From: Anaerosporobacter mobilis DSM 15930 | GTDB taxonomy: Bacteria; Bacillota; Clostridia; Lachnospirales; Lachnospiraceae | DNA: 64,000 nucleotides | Assembly (NCBI RefSeq): GCF_900142955.1 | Contig: NZ_FRCP01000005.1 | Coordinates: forward strand, 62,001 to 126,000 | Direction of reading: 5' to 3' | In this document: positions 23,963-33,511 of the stretch, piece by piece | Layout of the letters: each line of letters opens with the position of its first letter | Numbering within the stretch: the first letter of the stretch is position 1 | Notes under the pieces: model-generated | What the model was told of the DNA's origin: nothing | Databases searched by the model: none | The model's input: the letters and a program-made list of their open reading frames with translations, nothing else | Translations under genes and position numbers: made by a program

Positions 23963-25831
23963 CTACTGAACTCCTCCTTCAAAGCATACACCGCCACCAA
24001 AACTCATAGCACCACAACCTGAACATGCTTGTCTACAGTTTGGAGTTATCTTTTCGGATACCGCGCGTTCATATTCTCTTTTAAGGAATTTCTTTGTTAC
24101 TCCAACATCTATGAAATCCCAAGGTAGGATTTCTTCAAAATCTCTTTCTCTACTTGTATAGAATAGAGGATCCATATTGTTATCTTCGAATGCTTTCATC
24201 CATAAATCATATTTGAAATGTTCAGACCAAGAATCATAGATACATCCTGCTTTATACGCATCATATACAATCTTACTTACTCTTCGGTCTCCTCGAGCAA
24301 GAACACCTTCTAACATCGTAAGCTCTGCTTCATGCCAATTGTATTTGATACTCTTTGCATTCAATTGTTCCCTCATCTTACCATTCAAGAATCGTTGTTT
24401 CTCTAAGAATTCTTCGCTCGTATTCATACGTACCCATTGGAATGGAGTGAATGGCTTTGGAACAAAGAAGGAAGTACTTGATACGATACTTACACGACCA
24501 TTTCTCTCCTCCTTAGGTATTGTATAATATTCTCTTGCAATCTTGTCAGATAATGTAGCGATTCCTTCAATATCCTCATAATCTTCAGTTGGAAGCCCTA
24601 ACATGAAATATAATTTAACACGGTTCCAACCACTTGTGAAAGCATCCATGGCACCCTTAAGGATTACTTCTTCTGTAAGACCTTTATTAATAACATCACG
24701 AAGTCTCTGAGAACCAGCTTCTGGTGCAAATGTTAAACTACTCTTCTTTACGTCTTGTACTTTACTCATTACATCAAGTGCAAAAGCATCGATACGTAAG
24801 GAAGGTAGTGAAATATTTACACCTTTAGAACGGAATTCATCAATCAGGAAGTAAACTAATTCTTGTAACTTTGAATAATCACTTGAACTTAATGAACTTA
24901 GTGAGATTTCCTCATGTCCTGTTGCTTTTAACATCTCATAAGCACGTTCTTTTAGGAATTCCAAATCTCTTTCACGAATTGGTCGATAAATCATGCCCGC
25001 TTGACAAAAACGACAGCCACGAATACAGCCACGTTGAATCTCAAGTACAACACGGTCTTGAATTGCCTTTATATATGGGACAAGTGGTTTTTCTGGATAT
25101 ACAGTTTCACTTAAAGCCATCTCAACTTGTTTCTTAACCATATCTGGTACTTCAGGATCATTCTTTGTAAATGATGCAATTGTATTATCTTCGTTATACG
25201 TAACATCATAAAACTTAGGTACATACATACCTTGCACATTGGCAACTTTACGAAGGAAATCTGTTCTTGAACCACCATTCTTTTTGTTTTCTTTATAGAG
25301 GTCAAGAATCTCATCATACGCAGTTTCCCCTTCTCCTATATAGAAGAAATCGAAGAAATCAGCCAGCGGTTCAGTATTATACGCACAAGGTCCTCCACCA
25401 ACTACGATTGGATCTTCTTCTGTTCTATCTTTCGCATAGATTGGAATCTTTGACAATTCCAATACCTGAAGGATGTTTGTATAACACATCTCATATTGAA
25501 GAGTAATTCCTAAGAAATCAAAATCTTTGATTGGATCTTGTGATTCAAGCGCAAATAATGGAATGTTCTTCTCTCTCATAATCGCATCAAGGTCTACCCA
25601 CGGTGAATACACTCTTTCACAATACGTATCGCTTCTTCTATTGAACATATCGTATAGAATCTGAATTCCTAGATGTGACATACCGATTTCATACACATCT
25701 GGAAAACACATACAGAAACGAATATCAATTTTATCTAAGTCTTTTACAACCATATTTACTTCATTACCAATATATCTGGCTGGTTTTTCAACCGTTAACA
25801 GTATTTCATCGGATAACGCTAATTTTCTCAT
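23963..25831 (-). CDS. TIGR03960-type B12-binding-like radical SAM protein
   Basis: A 622-residue radical SAM enzyme. The CxxxCxxC cluster is in EIQRGCIRGCRFCQAG, near residue 270. An N-terminal cobalamin-binding-like domain (residues 1-230; FCMCFPDVYEIGMSHLG, VVGGGPCAYNTEPLADFFD) precedes it. A Cys-rich tail (CRQACSGCGAM) may bind a further cluster or metal. The family is paired with TIGR03936 and precedes rng/rplU in many clostridia. The substrate is unknown. It is first gene of its operon, with a good promoter at 25898-25926. Confidence 0.9.
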   Translation of the reverse strand: MRKLALSDEILLTVEKPARYIGNEVNMVVKDLDKIDIRFCMCFPDVYEIGMSHLGIQILYDMFNRRSDTYCERVYSPWVDLDAIMREKNIPLFALESQDPIKDFDFLGITLQYEMCYTNILQVLELSKIPIYAKDRTEEDPIVVGGGPCAYNTEPLADFFDFFYIGEGETAYDEILDLYKENKKNGGSRTDFLRKVANVQGMYVPKFYDVTYNEDNTIASFTKNDPEVPDMVKKQVEMALSETVYPEKPLVPYIKAIQDRVVLEIQRGCIRGCRFCQAGMIYRPIRERDLEFLKERAYEMLKATGHEEISLSSLSSSDYSKLQELVYFLIDEFRSKGVNISLPSLRIDAFALDVMSKVQDVKKSSLTFAPEAGSQRLRDVINKGLTEEVILKGAMDAFTSGWNRVKLYFMLGLPTEDYEDIEGIATLSDKIAREYYTIPKEERNGRVSIVSSTSFFVPKPFTPFQWVRMNTSEEFLEKQRFLNGKMREQLNAKSIKYNWHEAELTMLEGVLARGDRRVSKIVYDAYKAGCIYDSWSEHFKYDLWMKAFEDNNMDPLFYTSRERDFEEILPWDFIDVGVTKKFLKREYERAVSEKITPNCRQACSGCGAMSFGGGVCFEGGVQ

Positions 25832-25897
25832 GTATCTTGTATCTCCATTCTATATTGGCTATCACTTGTGAAAGCACATCACATTGTAATAGCTACA

Positions 25898-25926
25898 TTT
25901 ATAAAAGTTGTTATATCAAATGTCTA
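25898..25926 (-). promoter_or_regulatory. promoter for the radical SAM - rng operon
   Basis: On the minus strand: -35 TAGACA (5/6), 17-nt spacer, -10 TATAAA (5/6), about 65 nt upstream of the start codon at 25831. Confidence 0.65.
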
Positions 25927-25986
25927 TAAGAACCATTTTCTTTCATCTACACATTTACATACGTTTATGAGTATAACACAACTTCC

Positions 25987-26445
25987 TTAATCAAGTCCAT
26001 TAAAAACATCAACAATTTTTTCGTCTTGCAATGTGGCAAAGAATTTCTCAGCCTTTTCGTACATATGGTTACTCTGTACGGATTCTATGATCCGATCACT
26101 GTTGAATGTTTCGTATGTAAAGTTAAATTTATCAATGACCACAATCGTCAGAAAAATCGCAGATGCACAGATAGTGCGGATTAACATAAACTTAATTGCC
26201 GTTTGTTTCTTCTCCTGCGCTGATATTGTAACAGCTCTCGAAGCCTTAGCTGTAGTAACTTTTGGTGCCTTTGCTATAGCTGTTTTCGTTTTGGTAGCTC
26301 CCTTCATTGAAAAACCTTGAGAAAACCTACCATTCCCAGAAGATTTAAGGTTACCTTCGCAACTCTCTCTTGCTATACGAATTAATTCTTGTCTATTCAC
26401 AGTATAGGTTGTATCCTTTTCCATTATTATACCCATGCATATCAC
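25987..26445 (-). CDS. small single-pass membrane protein, unknown function
   Basis: About 145-152 residues, not recognised. The first ~80 residues are basic and rich in Ala/Thr/Lys (TKTKTAIAKAPKVTTAKASRAVT). One membrane helix follows (FMLIRTICASAIFLTIVVI, ~86-104), then an acidic ~45-residue tail probably outside the cell. The longest frame begins with GTG, 7 nt after AGGA. In-frame ATGs three and seven codons later are alternatives, so the start is uncertain. It stands alone between the radical SAM operon and tyrS. The composition suggests an anchored envelope or division-type protein, but nothing more can be said. Confidence 0.65.
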   Translation of the reverse strand: MICMGIIMEKDTTYTVNRQELIRIARESCEGNLKSSGNGRFSQGFSMKGATKTKTAIAKAPKVTTAKASRAVTISAQEKKQTAIKFMLIRTICASAIFLTIVVIDKFNFTYETFNSDRIIESVQSNHMYEKAEKFFATLQDEKIVDVFNGLD

Positions 26446-26739
26446 AAGTTCATCCTAAACTTGCTTGTAATACTGCTGTAATTAATAGGCTGAAAGACAG
26501 CAACGCATGGCCCCTTTCTTAATATTTCTTTCAACCTTGCTCCTGCATACCACAAGTACGCTTGCGGTATTTATACTGGGATGCGAGTAATTTTCTTCAT
26601 ACGCTTCCACTACATAATAATTATAACCTCATTAAATATATGCATACATTCGTCTTGAATATGACGGGGGTTTGTGTTACGATAATAAAATGATTAAAGG
26701 TAACTAATTCGTTACCAAATACCTTAAGGAGGAACAAAA
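26446..26739. other. intergenic region between the small membrane gene and tyrS
   Basis: It holds the divergent 5' regions. Features are an imperfect hairpin at 26548-26569 (TACC-a-CAAG / CTTG-c-GGTA), the tyrS promoter at 26655-26683, and a GGTAAC/GTTACC stem shortly before the tyrS ribosome site. No T-box motif (AGGGTGG..ACCGCG type) is present. Confidence 0.5.
26655..26683 (+). promoter_or_regulatory. promoter for tyrS
   Basis: -35 TTGAAT, 17-nt spacer, -10 TACGAT, about 57 nt upstream of the ATG. Confidence 0.6.
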
Positions 26740-27975
26740 ATGTCTACAAACGTATATGATATTTTACTCGAAAGAGGGTTTATCGAGCAAACTACTCATG
26801 AACAAGAAATTAGAGAATTATTAGGTAAGGAGAAAGTTACCTTTTATATAGGTTTTGATGCTACTGCCGACAGTTTAACAGCTGGTCACTTCCTAACAGT
26901 TATGGCCATGATGCACATGCAACGTGCAGGTCACAGACCAATCGCTTTACTTGGGGGCGGTACTACTATGATTGGTGATCCATCTGGTAAATCAGACATG
27001 CGTACGATTATGACAAGAGAAACAATCCAACACAACGCTGACTGTTTCTATCAACAATTATCACGTTTTATTAATTTCGATAACGATAACGCAATCATTG
27101 CAAACAATGCGGATTGGTTACTTGAACTTAACTATGTTGAATTCCTTCGTGAAGTTGGTGTTCACTTCTCCGTAAACAAGATGCTTACTGCTGATTGTTA
27201 CAAACAACGTATGGAAAAAGGACTTACTTTCTTCGAATTCAACTACATGTTAATGCAATCATATGATTTCTTAAAACTTAACCAAATGTATGGTTGTTCA
27301 CTAGAACTTGGTGGTAACGACCAATGGTCTAACATCTTAGGTGGTGTAGACTTAATCCGTCGTAAAGAAGGCAAACCAGCATTCGGTTTAACTTTCAAAC
27401 TATTAACAACTAGCGAAGGTATCAAGATGGGTAAAACTATGAAGGGTGCTGTATGGCTAGATCCAGAAAAGACTTCTCCATATGAATTCTATCAATACTG
27501 GAGAAACATCGAAGATGTTAAGGTTGAAGAATGTCTTGGTCTTCTTACATTCCTACCAATGGATGAAGTACGTAGACTTGGTGCATTAGAAGGTTCAGAA
27601 ATCAATCATGCAAAAGAAGTTCTTGCATACGAAATCACTAAGATTGTTCATGGTGAAGAAGAAGCAATGAAAGCCCAGGAAGCTGCACGTGCTCTATTCG
27701 GTGGTAACATGAAAACAGATGACATGCCTACTACTACTTATTCTGCTGAGCAATTTAATGAAGGAATCGACTTAATTACTCTTTTAGTAGATGCTAAATT
27801 AGCAGCATCTCGTTCCGATGCAAGAAGAAACATTACACAAGGCGGTGTGTCCGTTAACGATGTTAAAGTAACTGAATTTGACCGTGTTTTCACACCAAAC
27901 GATTTTAATACAGATGGTGCTTTACTTGTTAAAAAAGGCAAGAAAGCATATCACCTAATTAAAATTGCTGAGTAA
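26740..27975 (+). CDS. tyrS: tyrosyl-tRNA synthetase
   Basis: A 411-residue class I synthetase. The HIGH-type site is TADSLTAGHF (residues 42-51), with YIGFD before it for tyrosine binding. GGTTMIGDPSGKSDMR follows. The KMSKS loop is KMGKTMKG near 228-235. An S4 RNA-binding domain closes the protein (~345-405; SRSDARRNITQGGVSVND). An AAGGAGG site precedes the ATG. It charges tRNA-Tyr in the cytosol. Length is normal. A stem-loop follows the stop. Confidence 0.97.
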   Translation: MSTNVYDILLERGFIEQTTHEQEIRELLGKEKVTFYIGFDATADSLTAGHFLTVMAMMHMQRAGHRPIALLGGGTTMIGDPSGKSDMRTIMTRETIQHNADCFYQQLSRFINFDNDNAIIANNADWLLELNYVEFLREVGVHFSVNKMLTADCYKQRMEKGLTFFEFNYMLMQSYDFLKLNQMYGCSLELGGNDQWSNILGGVDLIRRKEGKPAFGLTFKLLTTSEGIKMGKTMKGAVWLDPEKTSPYEFYQYWRNIEDVKVEECLGLLTFLPMDEVRRLGALEGSEINHAKEVLAYEITKIVHGEEEAMKAQEAARALFGGNMKTDDMPTTTYSAEQFNEGIDLITLLVDAKLAASRSDARRNITQGGVSVNDVKVTEFDRVFTPNDFNTDGALLVKKGKKAYHLIKIAE

Positions 27976-27989
27976 ATAATAACAAGAAA

Positions 27990-28031
27990 AAGGGCTTTTG
28001 CAATATGACTTCAAGTTTTGCAGAAGCCCTT
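27990..28031 (+). terminator. stem-loop after tyrS
   Basis: AAGGGCTTTTGCAA pairs with TTGCAGAAGCCCTT around a 14-nt loop. No T-run follows, so it may be a weak terminator or a stability element upstream of the next gene. Confidence 0.55.
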
Positions 28032-28055
28032 ATTAACGCAAAGGGGGTTTCAAAT

Positions 28056-28976
28056 ATGCCATGGTGTCCAAAATGTAATATGGAATTTCGAGAAGGGATT
28101 AAAGAATGTGCAGATTGCGGTACAGAATTAGTCGATGCGATTACAGAAAATCAATCTCATAATTCAGAAGTAGTTCGTCTAGAAACTGAAGAAAATGCAC
28201 AGAAATTAATCGAATTCCTTCGCTATTCTAAGATTGATCAAACTTCTTATTCTTATGATGAAAAAGACAATGCTTATGTAGTTACCGTTAATGAAAAGGA
28301 TGTGACGGAAGCAAAGAAATTATTTCAAGCATTCTATACTGCTGAGACGGAAGCAGAAGAAGAAGCAGCTAAAGAGAATCCGAAGTCTAATCAAGATGCG
28401 GCTTCCGTATCAACTCCAACAGATACTTCTGATAAGGATTATGAAGAGGATGAGTATTCATATGAGACCAATAAGGACGACAACTCAATAAAGGATATGA
28501 AAACTACTTCTAAGTCTTCTTCTGTATATGTAAAAAAAGCGGATCAGTTTAAGGATCTTCGTTCTACGGGGCATCTCTTTATTGCAGTAGGAATCGTCGG
28601 ATTAGTGGTGCTACTCCTTAATATATTAGGAGTATTAAGTTTCTATCAAGGTTACTTTTCATGGATTATTATGGGCGTATTATTCACAATCTTCCTTCTT
28701 ATTGGTCTTGGTACATTAAAACATTCGAAACAAGTAGAGGGACAAATTTCTGAAGAAAACACCCTCACTGATGCCATTAATGAGTGGTTAGAGAAAACGA
28801 TAACACAAGAAGTACTAGACTCCGTTGTAGATCCTCAGGAAGTAGATGAGATTAACTACTTCAAACAAACAGAGTACATTAAGAAAAGAATTCTTGAAGA
28901 ATTCGATAAGGATTTAAATGATTCCTATGTTGATCTTCTAGTGGAAGAATTCTATAATTCACATTTTTCAAATTAA
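28056..28976 (+). CDS. zinc-ribbon membrane protein of unknown function
   Basis: 306 residues. An N-terminal zinc ribbon (WCPKCNMEF...CADCGTEL; Cys at 4, 7, 18, 21) is followed by a ~65-residue domain that looks like DUF2007 (VVRLETEENAQKLIEFLRYSKID). Then comes an acidic low-complexity linker (~100-165), two membrane helices (~180-225) and a C-terminal helical region. The start at 28056 is chosen over an upstream in-frame ATG because a GGGGG site precedes it and the upstream codons lie in the stem-loop. Probably a monocistronic membrane-anchored sensor or scaffold; function unknown. Confidence 0.75.
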   Translation: MPWCPKCNMEFREGIKECADCGTELVDAITENQSHNSEVVRLETEENAQKLIEFLRYSKIDQTSYSYDEKDNAYVVTVNEKDVTEAKKLFQAFYTAETEAEEEAAKENPKSNQDAASVSTPTDTSDKDYEEDEYSYETNKDDNSIKDMKTTSKSSSVYVKKADQFKDLRSTGHLFIAVGIVGLVVLLLNILGVLSFYQGYFSWIIMGVLFTIFLLIGLGTLKHSKQVEGQISEENTLTDAINEWLEKTITQEVLDSVVDPQEVDEINYFKQTEYIKKRILEEFDKDLNDSYVDLLVEEFYNSHFSN

Positions 28977-29051
28977 TGTAAGCATACACAGATTCTTGCA
29001 TTAAGCGAGATTTCTATGAAGCTTTTTACTTAAAATCAATCCCCAGAAATC

Positions 29052-29098
29052 GAAGGCCAGTGACGAATGTAATATTCGCCACTGGCCTTCAATTTTTT
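29052..29098. terminator. terminator between the zinc-ribbon gene and udk
   Basis: GAAGGCCAGTGaCGAAT and ATTCGcCACTGGCCTTC form a 17-bp stem with one mismatch, followed by AATTTTTT on the plus strand. It may also act weakly on the convergent udk. Confidence 0.88.
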
Positions 29099-29116
29099 GA
29101 ACCTCTTTTATTTATA

Positions 29117-29731
29117 TTATCCTACCATATTTCGAATCTTCTCCAACAACATTGATAACGCAATCTCATTTTGTCCGCCATATGGAATAATCAAATCTGC
29201 ATGACGCTTTGAAGGTTCTACGAACTGTTCATGCATTGGTTTAACAGTTGTAGAATATTGTGTAATTACAGACTCTAAACTTCTTCCTCGTTCTTGAACA
29301 TCTCGAAGAATACGTCGGATCAATCTCTCATCTGCATCTGTATCTACAAAAATCTTAATATCCATTAAATTCAATAATTCTGGATTATCAAAAATCAAAA
29401 AGCCTTCTACAATAATAACTTCCTTTGGCTCAACACGTACAGTTTCAGCAAGTCTTGTATGTTCCGTATAAGAATATACTGGGCGTTCAATAGCAATACC
29501 TTGCTTTAATTGTTTAATATCACTTATTAATCTTTCTGTATCAAACGCATTTGGATGATCATAATTTAGCTTTACTCTCTCTTCAAATGGAATATCATTA
29601 TGTGCTAGATAATAATAATCATGGCAGATTAATTCAACATTTTCTTTGAATTCCTCTTTGATTCGGCTTGCCACCGTTGTTTTACCAGATGCAGATCCTC
29701 CTGCAATACCTATAATCGTAATGTCGTTCAT
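29117..29731 (-). CDS. udk: uridine kinase
   Basis: A 204-residue P-loop kinase. Walker A is GIAGGSASGKTT (residues 8-19). The YYYLAHNDIPFEERVKLNYDHPNAFD segment and VIIVEGFLIF are typical of uridine/cytidine kinases, which phosphorylate these nucleosides in pyrimidine salvage. Length is normal. A GGAG site lies before the ATG. It is monocistronic and convergent with the zinc-ribbon gene. Confidence 0.93.
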   Translation of the reverse strand: MNDITIIGIAGGSASGKTTVASRIKEEFKENVELICHDYYYLAHNDIPFEERVKLNYDHPNAFDTERLISDIKQLKQGIAIERPVYSYTEHTRLAETVRVEPKEVIIVEGFLIFDNPELLNLMDIKIFVDTDADERLIRRILRDVQERGRSLESVITQYSTTVKPMHEQFVEPSKRHADLIIPYGGQNEIALSMLLEKIRNMVG

Positions 29732-29768
29732 TCTTATTCTCCTAAAACTGTATATTCATCTCATTCAA

Positions 29769-29807
29769 TGTAACGATACCCTTAGTCTTTATAAACATTT
29801 CGTTACA
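29769..29807. promoter_or_regulatory. inverted repeat upstream of udk
   Basis: TGTAACGA and TCGTTACA are perfect 8-bp arms 23 nt apart. They enclose a TATAAA that could be a -10 for udk on the minus strand, so the dyad may be an operator or a 5' UTR stem. The rest of 29732-30012 is A/T-rich and shows nothing else. Confidence 0.4.
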
Positions 29808-30012
29808 ATTAATCCACTATTCTCTTATTAGTATAGATTCTTCTAAAACATCATCAGTATAATATTCTTGCTAATCTCTCACATAAACCGGCTGACATGA
29901 TTGACTGATAATGATGTCATTACAGATATTGTACCAGTATTTTAGCTATTTATCAAATGGATTATTAAAGTAATTTTTACAACTCTAAAACAAAATACAT
30001 TATTTTAATATA

Positions 30013-33000
30013 CTATAACTTGAATATTTCTTCTAATTCTTCTCTTGATAAATGATTGATAAAGACCTCTTTTGACTGAATTACGGAATCAGATAATTCT
30101 TTTTTCTTTTTCTGTAATTTATAGATCTTCTCTTCTATCGTATCCCTCGTAATTAACTTAATTACCTGAACAGAATTTTTCTGTCCAATTCTGTAGACAC
30201 GATCCGTTGCCTGTTCTTCTACTGCAGGATTCCACCATGGATCAAAATGGATTACCGTATCTGCTCCAACCAAATTCAAGCCAGTCCCCCCTGCTTTTAA
30301 TGAAATCAAGAAGATATCACGTTCGCCATCATTAAAGCTTTTGACATATTCTTTACGCGTTTCAATATTCGTAGATCCCTCTAATATGAAATACGTAAAC
30401 TCTGTCTTTTTCAGTTCCTCTTCAATCAGATGCAGCATAGAGGTAAACTGCGAGAAGATTAATACTCGATGCCCTGCTCCAATAATATCCGGTAAGATTT
30501 CCATAAGTAATTCCATCTTACCACTGCCACCTTTATAGTTCTCAATAAAAGTAGAGGGATGACAGCATATTTGACGAAGTCTTGTAAGTGCAGCAAGAAT
30601 CTCTATCTTTTTCTTTTCAAATCCACCCTCTGCACCATCTTTGAACAAATCATTTCTAATATTAGCAAGATAAGCGGCGTAAACTTTCTTTTGATTATCC
30701 GTCATCTCAGTCATGTATTTCGTCTCAACTTTATCTGGTAATTCCGACAGAACTTCCTTCTTCATCCTTCGTAAAATAAATGGTCGAATATGACGATTTA
30801 AATCGGATAAAGCTTCTTCATTCCCATCTTTAATAATCGGTTTCTCATAGATTGATTGGAACTTCGAGCTAGTAAATAGATAGAATGGCATTATAAAATC
30901 AAAAATTGACCACAACTCTGCTAAACTATTCTCAATAGGTGTACCTGTTAAGGCAAATTTGTGCTTTGCTTGTATTGCTTTTACTGACTTAGCATTACGT
31001 GAGTTGGCATTCTTAATAAATTGTGCTTCATCAATAAACATAGTGTGGAATTGTATATCTGCATAAGCTTCTATATCCCTTCTAATGAGTGGATACGAAG
31101 TAATAACAACATCAATACTTAAATCTTTCTTCGCACTATTGATTGTAGCTACACGTTCTTCTGGAGCACCTACTACAATCACAGTTTTTAAGAAAGGCGC
31201 AAACTTCTCAATTTCTTCTTGCCAATTGTAAACTAAAGAAGATGGGCACACAATTAGATATGGTCTTTCTTTGTTCGCTGCCATATATACGATAGATTGC
31301 AACGTTTTACCTAGACCCATATCATCTGCCAATATACCACCCAAATTATTATCCGCCAATGTACACAGCCATTTGTAACCAGTTATTTGGTAACTGCGAA
31401 GGTCCGCATTTACTTCCGAAGGGACTTCATAATGATTTTCTTTTGGATTCATAATCTGATTAACTAATTCACGAAATTCAGCATTTGTCTCAGCATGAAT
31501 ATCCTCTTCATTCTCAATCACTTGATTCAGATATAGGGCTGTATTCTTTGGTAGTAAAACAGCATTACTATCTTTTAAATCTTTATAAGATACATTCATG
31601 TGCTCAAGCAAATTAGCTGCTCGCTCCATATCCATTGTCTGAAGATTAATAAAATCTCCATTTTTAAGTCGATAATATTTCTTCTTAAGACGGTATGAAT
31701 GGAATAATTCTTTGAGTTCATTCGTTGGAATATCTTCAAACTCAAATTGCATCTCTAACAAATCGGAATCTGATTTTACTTTCAGATTTGTATTCAGAGT
31801 TCCCACATTCCTTATATTAATTGTTCGAAACGATTCCGAATAGAACACTTCATACTTAGAAACTAAATCTTCTACAGTATTCGTTAGGAATTCGTATGCT
31901 TCTTCTTCATCCTTAATAGTAAAATAATCGCGATTTGCTTCAAAACCAATACTGCCTAGATAGTCAATGACAACATCTTCATCAATTGGTTTACGTACGA
32001 TAATAACTTCTGGATGTGATGCCTCATGAAGGGGATTAATCTTATATTCACCATAGAAAAACTTTACATCCGCTCGAATATTCGATTTATATTTATCTAA
32101 GTAAATCTCCGTACGTAAAGGTTCATCAATATATCGATTCTTGATTTCATTAGGTACTTGAATCTCCATCGTCTCATGAATCTGTGGTAAAACGTGTTCT
32201 AAAAACTTATGTTTATTCATCCCCGTAAAATGCAAAGAACCTTTTTCTTTACTGATACTACTAAAGAACGGTACAAAATTCTTAATAAACTTCTGATTTG
32301 GTTGGTACATTCCATGATGATAAAATAATAACTCACCACTTTGCGTTACTGGAATGATACCATCATCAGAGATTTGACTCATAATTAGAGAATCTTCTTC
32401 TAAATCTATTTGATATTCAATTCTCGGATTCTTAGAATAGAATCGCACGTCACGATATTCGTTTCCATATAGGTTCAGATGGAACGTATCTTTTCCTAGT
32501 AGGGACAATAACTTCATTAATAAATTTTTCGTTAATAACATCTGAGATTTTGAAAAAACATTTGAATTATTAGCACGTCCTAATAATTCCTGCACCTCAT
32601 ATACTTCTACCAGGAAATCCATAACTCTTTGAGAAGACTCATGGAATTTACTTTCTCCTTGTACAAAACGAAATTCCTTACCAAGTACAATATCCTCTTT
32701 ATTATAGTAATCTATAATAAATTTCTTCAAACTTTGTACTTTATAAAATCGATTATTGCCTACTTGTATAGATAGGTACGCCTTACCAGTTTCTGCTTTC
32801 ATTATAGCAGGAACATACACACAAACCTTTATATGAAACGACTCGCCAGGTAAATTAATCTCATCTTGACGGCTAAAATAATCAATGATATTAAACACTT
32901 TCTTCTCATCAGGCGAAATATCAGCTTTCGCTTTGGTTCGATTTTCATAATCTGCTATGAAAAGTAAAGTTGCTATAACATGCTTACAAGGCCCATCATA

Positions 33001-33228
33001 CTTAAAACTTGCTGGACAATTACAGGAATAAGTAAAAGAATCTTCTTTATCTTGCGTTACCGTAACGATATAATCGGACTGTCCTTTCACAAATGCTCGA
33101 TACTGCTTATTGGCTTGTGACCAGGTAATATTCTTAACAGCATTATTCTGATAATAACGAATACCTCTGGCATAGGTCTGTTCGTCAGCTGCAATATTAC
33201 GTATTGCGGCTTTCGTTATATTTAACAT
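30013..33228 (-). CDS. SWIM zinc-finger SNF2-family helicase
   Basis: 1071 residues. An N-terminal SWIM finger (CNCPASFKYDGPCKHVIA, near 50-70) is followed by a ~500-residue accessory region. The SNF2 ATPase has ADDMGLGKTLQS (Walker A), FIDEAQFIKN (DEAx box), ALTGTPIENSLAELWS, and the helicase-C motif FDPWWNPAVEEQATDRVYRIGQ near 1000. Such enzymes translocate on double-stranded DNA and remodel DNA-protein complexes; the bacterial role is unclear. The start at 33228 has GGAG 7 nt upstream, better than an ATG eight codons earlier. It is monocistronic. Confidence 0.92.
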   Translation of the reverse strand: MLNITKAAIRNIAADEQTYARGIRYYQNNAVKNITWSQANKQYRAFVKGQSDYIVTVTQDKEDSFTYSCNCPASFKYDGPCKHVIATLLFIADYENRTKAKADISPDEKKVFNIIDYFSRQDEINLPGESFHIKVCVYVPAIMKAETGKAYLSIQVGNNRFYKVQSLKKFIIDYYNKEDIVLGKEFRFVQGESKFHESSQRVMDFLVEVYEVQELLGRANNSNVFSKSQMLLTKNLLMKLLSLLGKDTFHLNLYGNEYRDVRFYSKNPRIEYQIDLEEDSLIMSQISDDGIIPVTQSGELLFYHHGMYQPNQKFIKNFVPFFSSISKEKGSLHFTGMNKHKFLEHVLPQIHETMEIQVPNEIKNRYIDEPLRTEIYLDKYKSNIRADVKFFYGEYKINPLHEASHPEVIIVRKPIDEDVVIDYLGSIGFEANRDYFTIKDEEEAYEFLTNTVEDLVSKYEVFYSESFRTINIRNVGTLNTNLKVKSDSDLLEMQFEFEDIPTNELKELFHSYRLKKKYYRLKNGDFINLQTMDMERAANLLEHMNVSYKDLKDSNAVLLPKNTALYLNQVIENEEDIHAETNAEFRELVNQIMNPKENHYEVPSEVNADLRSYQITGYKWLCTLADNNLGGILADDMGLGKTLQSIVYMAANKERPYLIVCPSSLVYNWQEEIEKFAPFLKTVIVVGAPEERVATINSAKKDLSIDVVITSYPLIRRDIEAYADIQFHTMFIDEAQFIKNANSRNAKSVKAIQAKHKFALTGTPIENSLAELWSIFDFIMPFYLFTSSKFQSIYEKPIIKDGNEEALSDLNRHIRPFILRRMKKEVLSELPDKVETKYMTEMTDNQKKVYAAYLANIRNDLFKDGAEGGFEKKKIEILAALTRLRQICCHPSTFIENYKGGSGKMELLMEILPDIIGAGHRVLIFSQFTSMLHLIEEELKKTEFTYFILEGSTNIETRKEYVKSFNDGERDIFLISLKAGGTGLNLVGADTVIHFDPWWNPAVEEQATDRVYRIGQKNSVQVIKLITRDTIEEKIYKLQKKKKELSDSVIQSKEVFINHLSREELEEIFKL

Positions 33229-33259
33229 ACCGTTACTCCTTTCCAAAATCACTACAAGC

Positions 33260-33293
33260 GTGGATGTCCACGCGCTATCTTATTATTATACCA
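33260..33293 (-). promoter_or_regulatory. extended -10 promoter and dyad upstream of the SNF2 gene
   Basis: TGGTATAAT (33285-33293, minus strand) is a perfect extended -10. Between it and the start codon lies GCGTGGATGTCCACGC (33258-33273), a 7-bp dyad that could be an operator or a 5' UTR hairpin. Confidence 0.5.
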
Positions 33294-33511
33294 CATATTT
33301 AACCTTTCTGTTCTTTCAAACATTATTTTTCTATCGAAAAAATCTACCAAATTATTTACCAAACTTATTAATATTTTATAAATATTTAATAAATATTATA
33401 TACTTTTCTTTTCACCCTTGAATTTGATAATTATGAGGTATAGTATTTTAACTGTCGTTATCTACCAACTTTGGATTGGTAACTTCAATAAAATACACAG
33501 GAGAAATTAAA

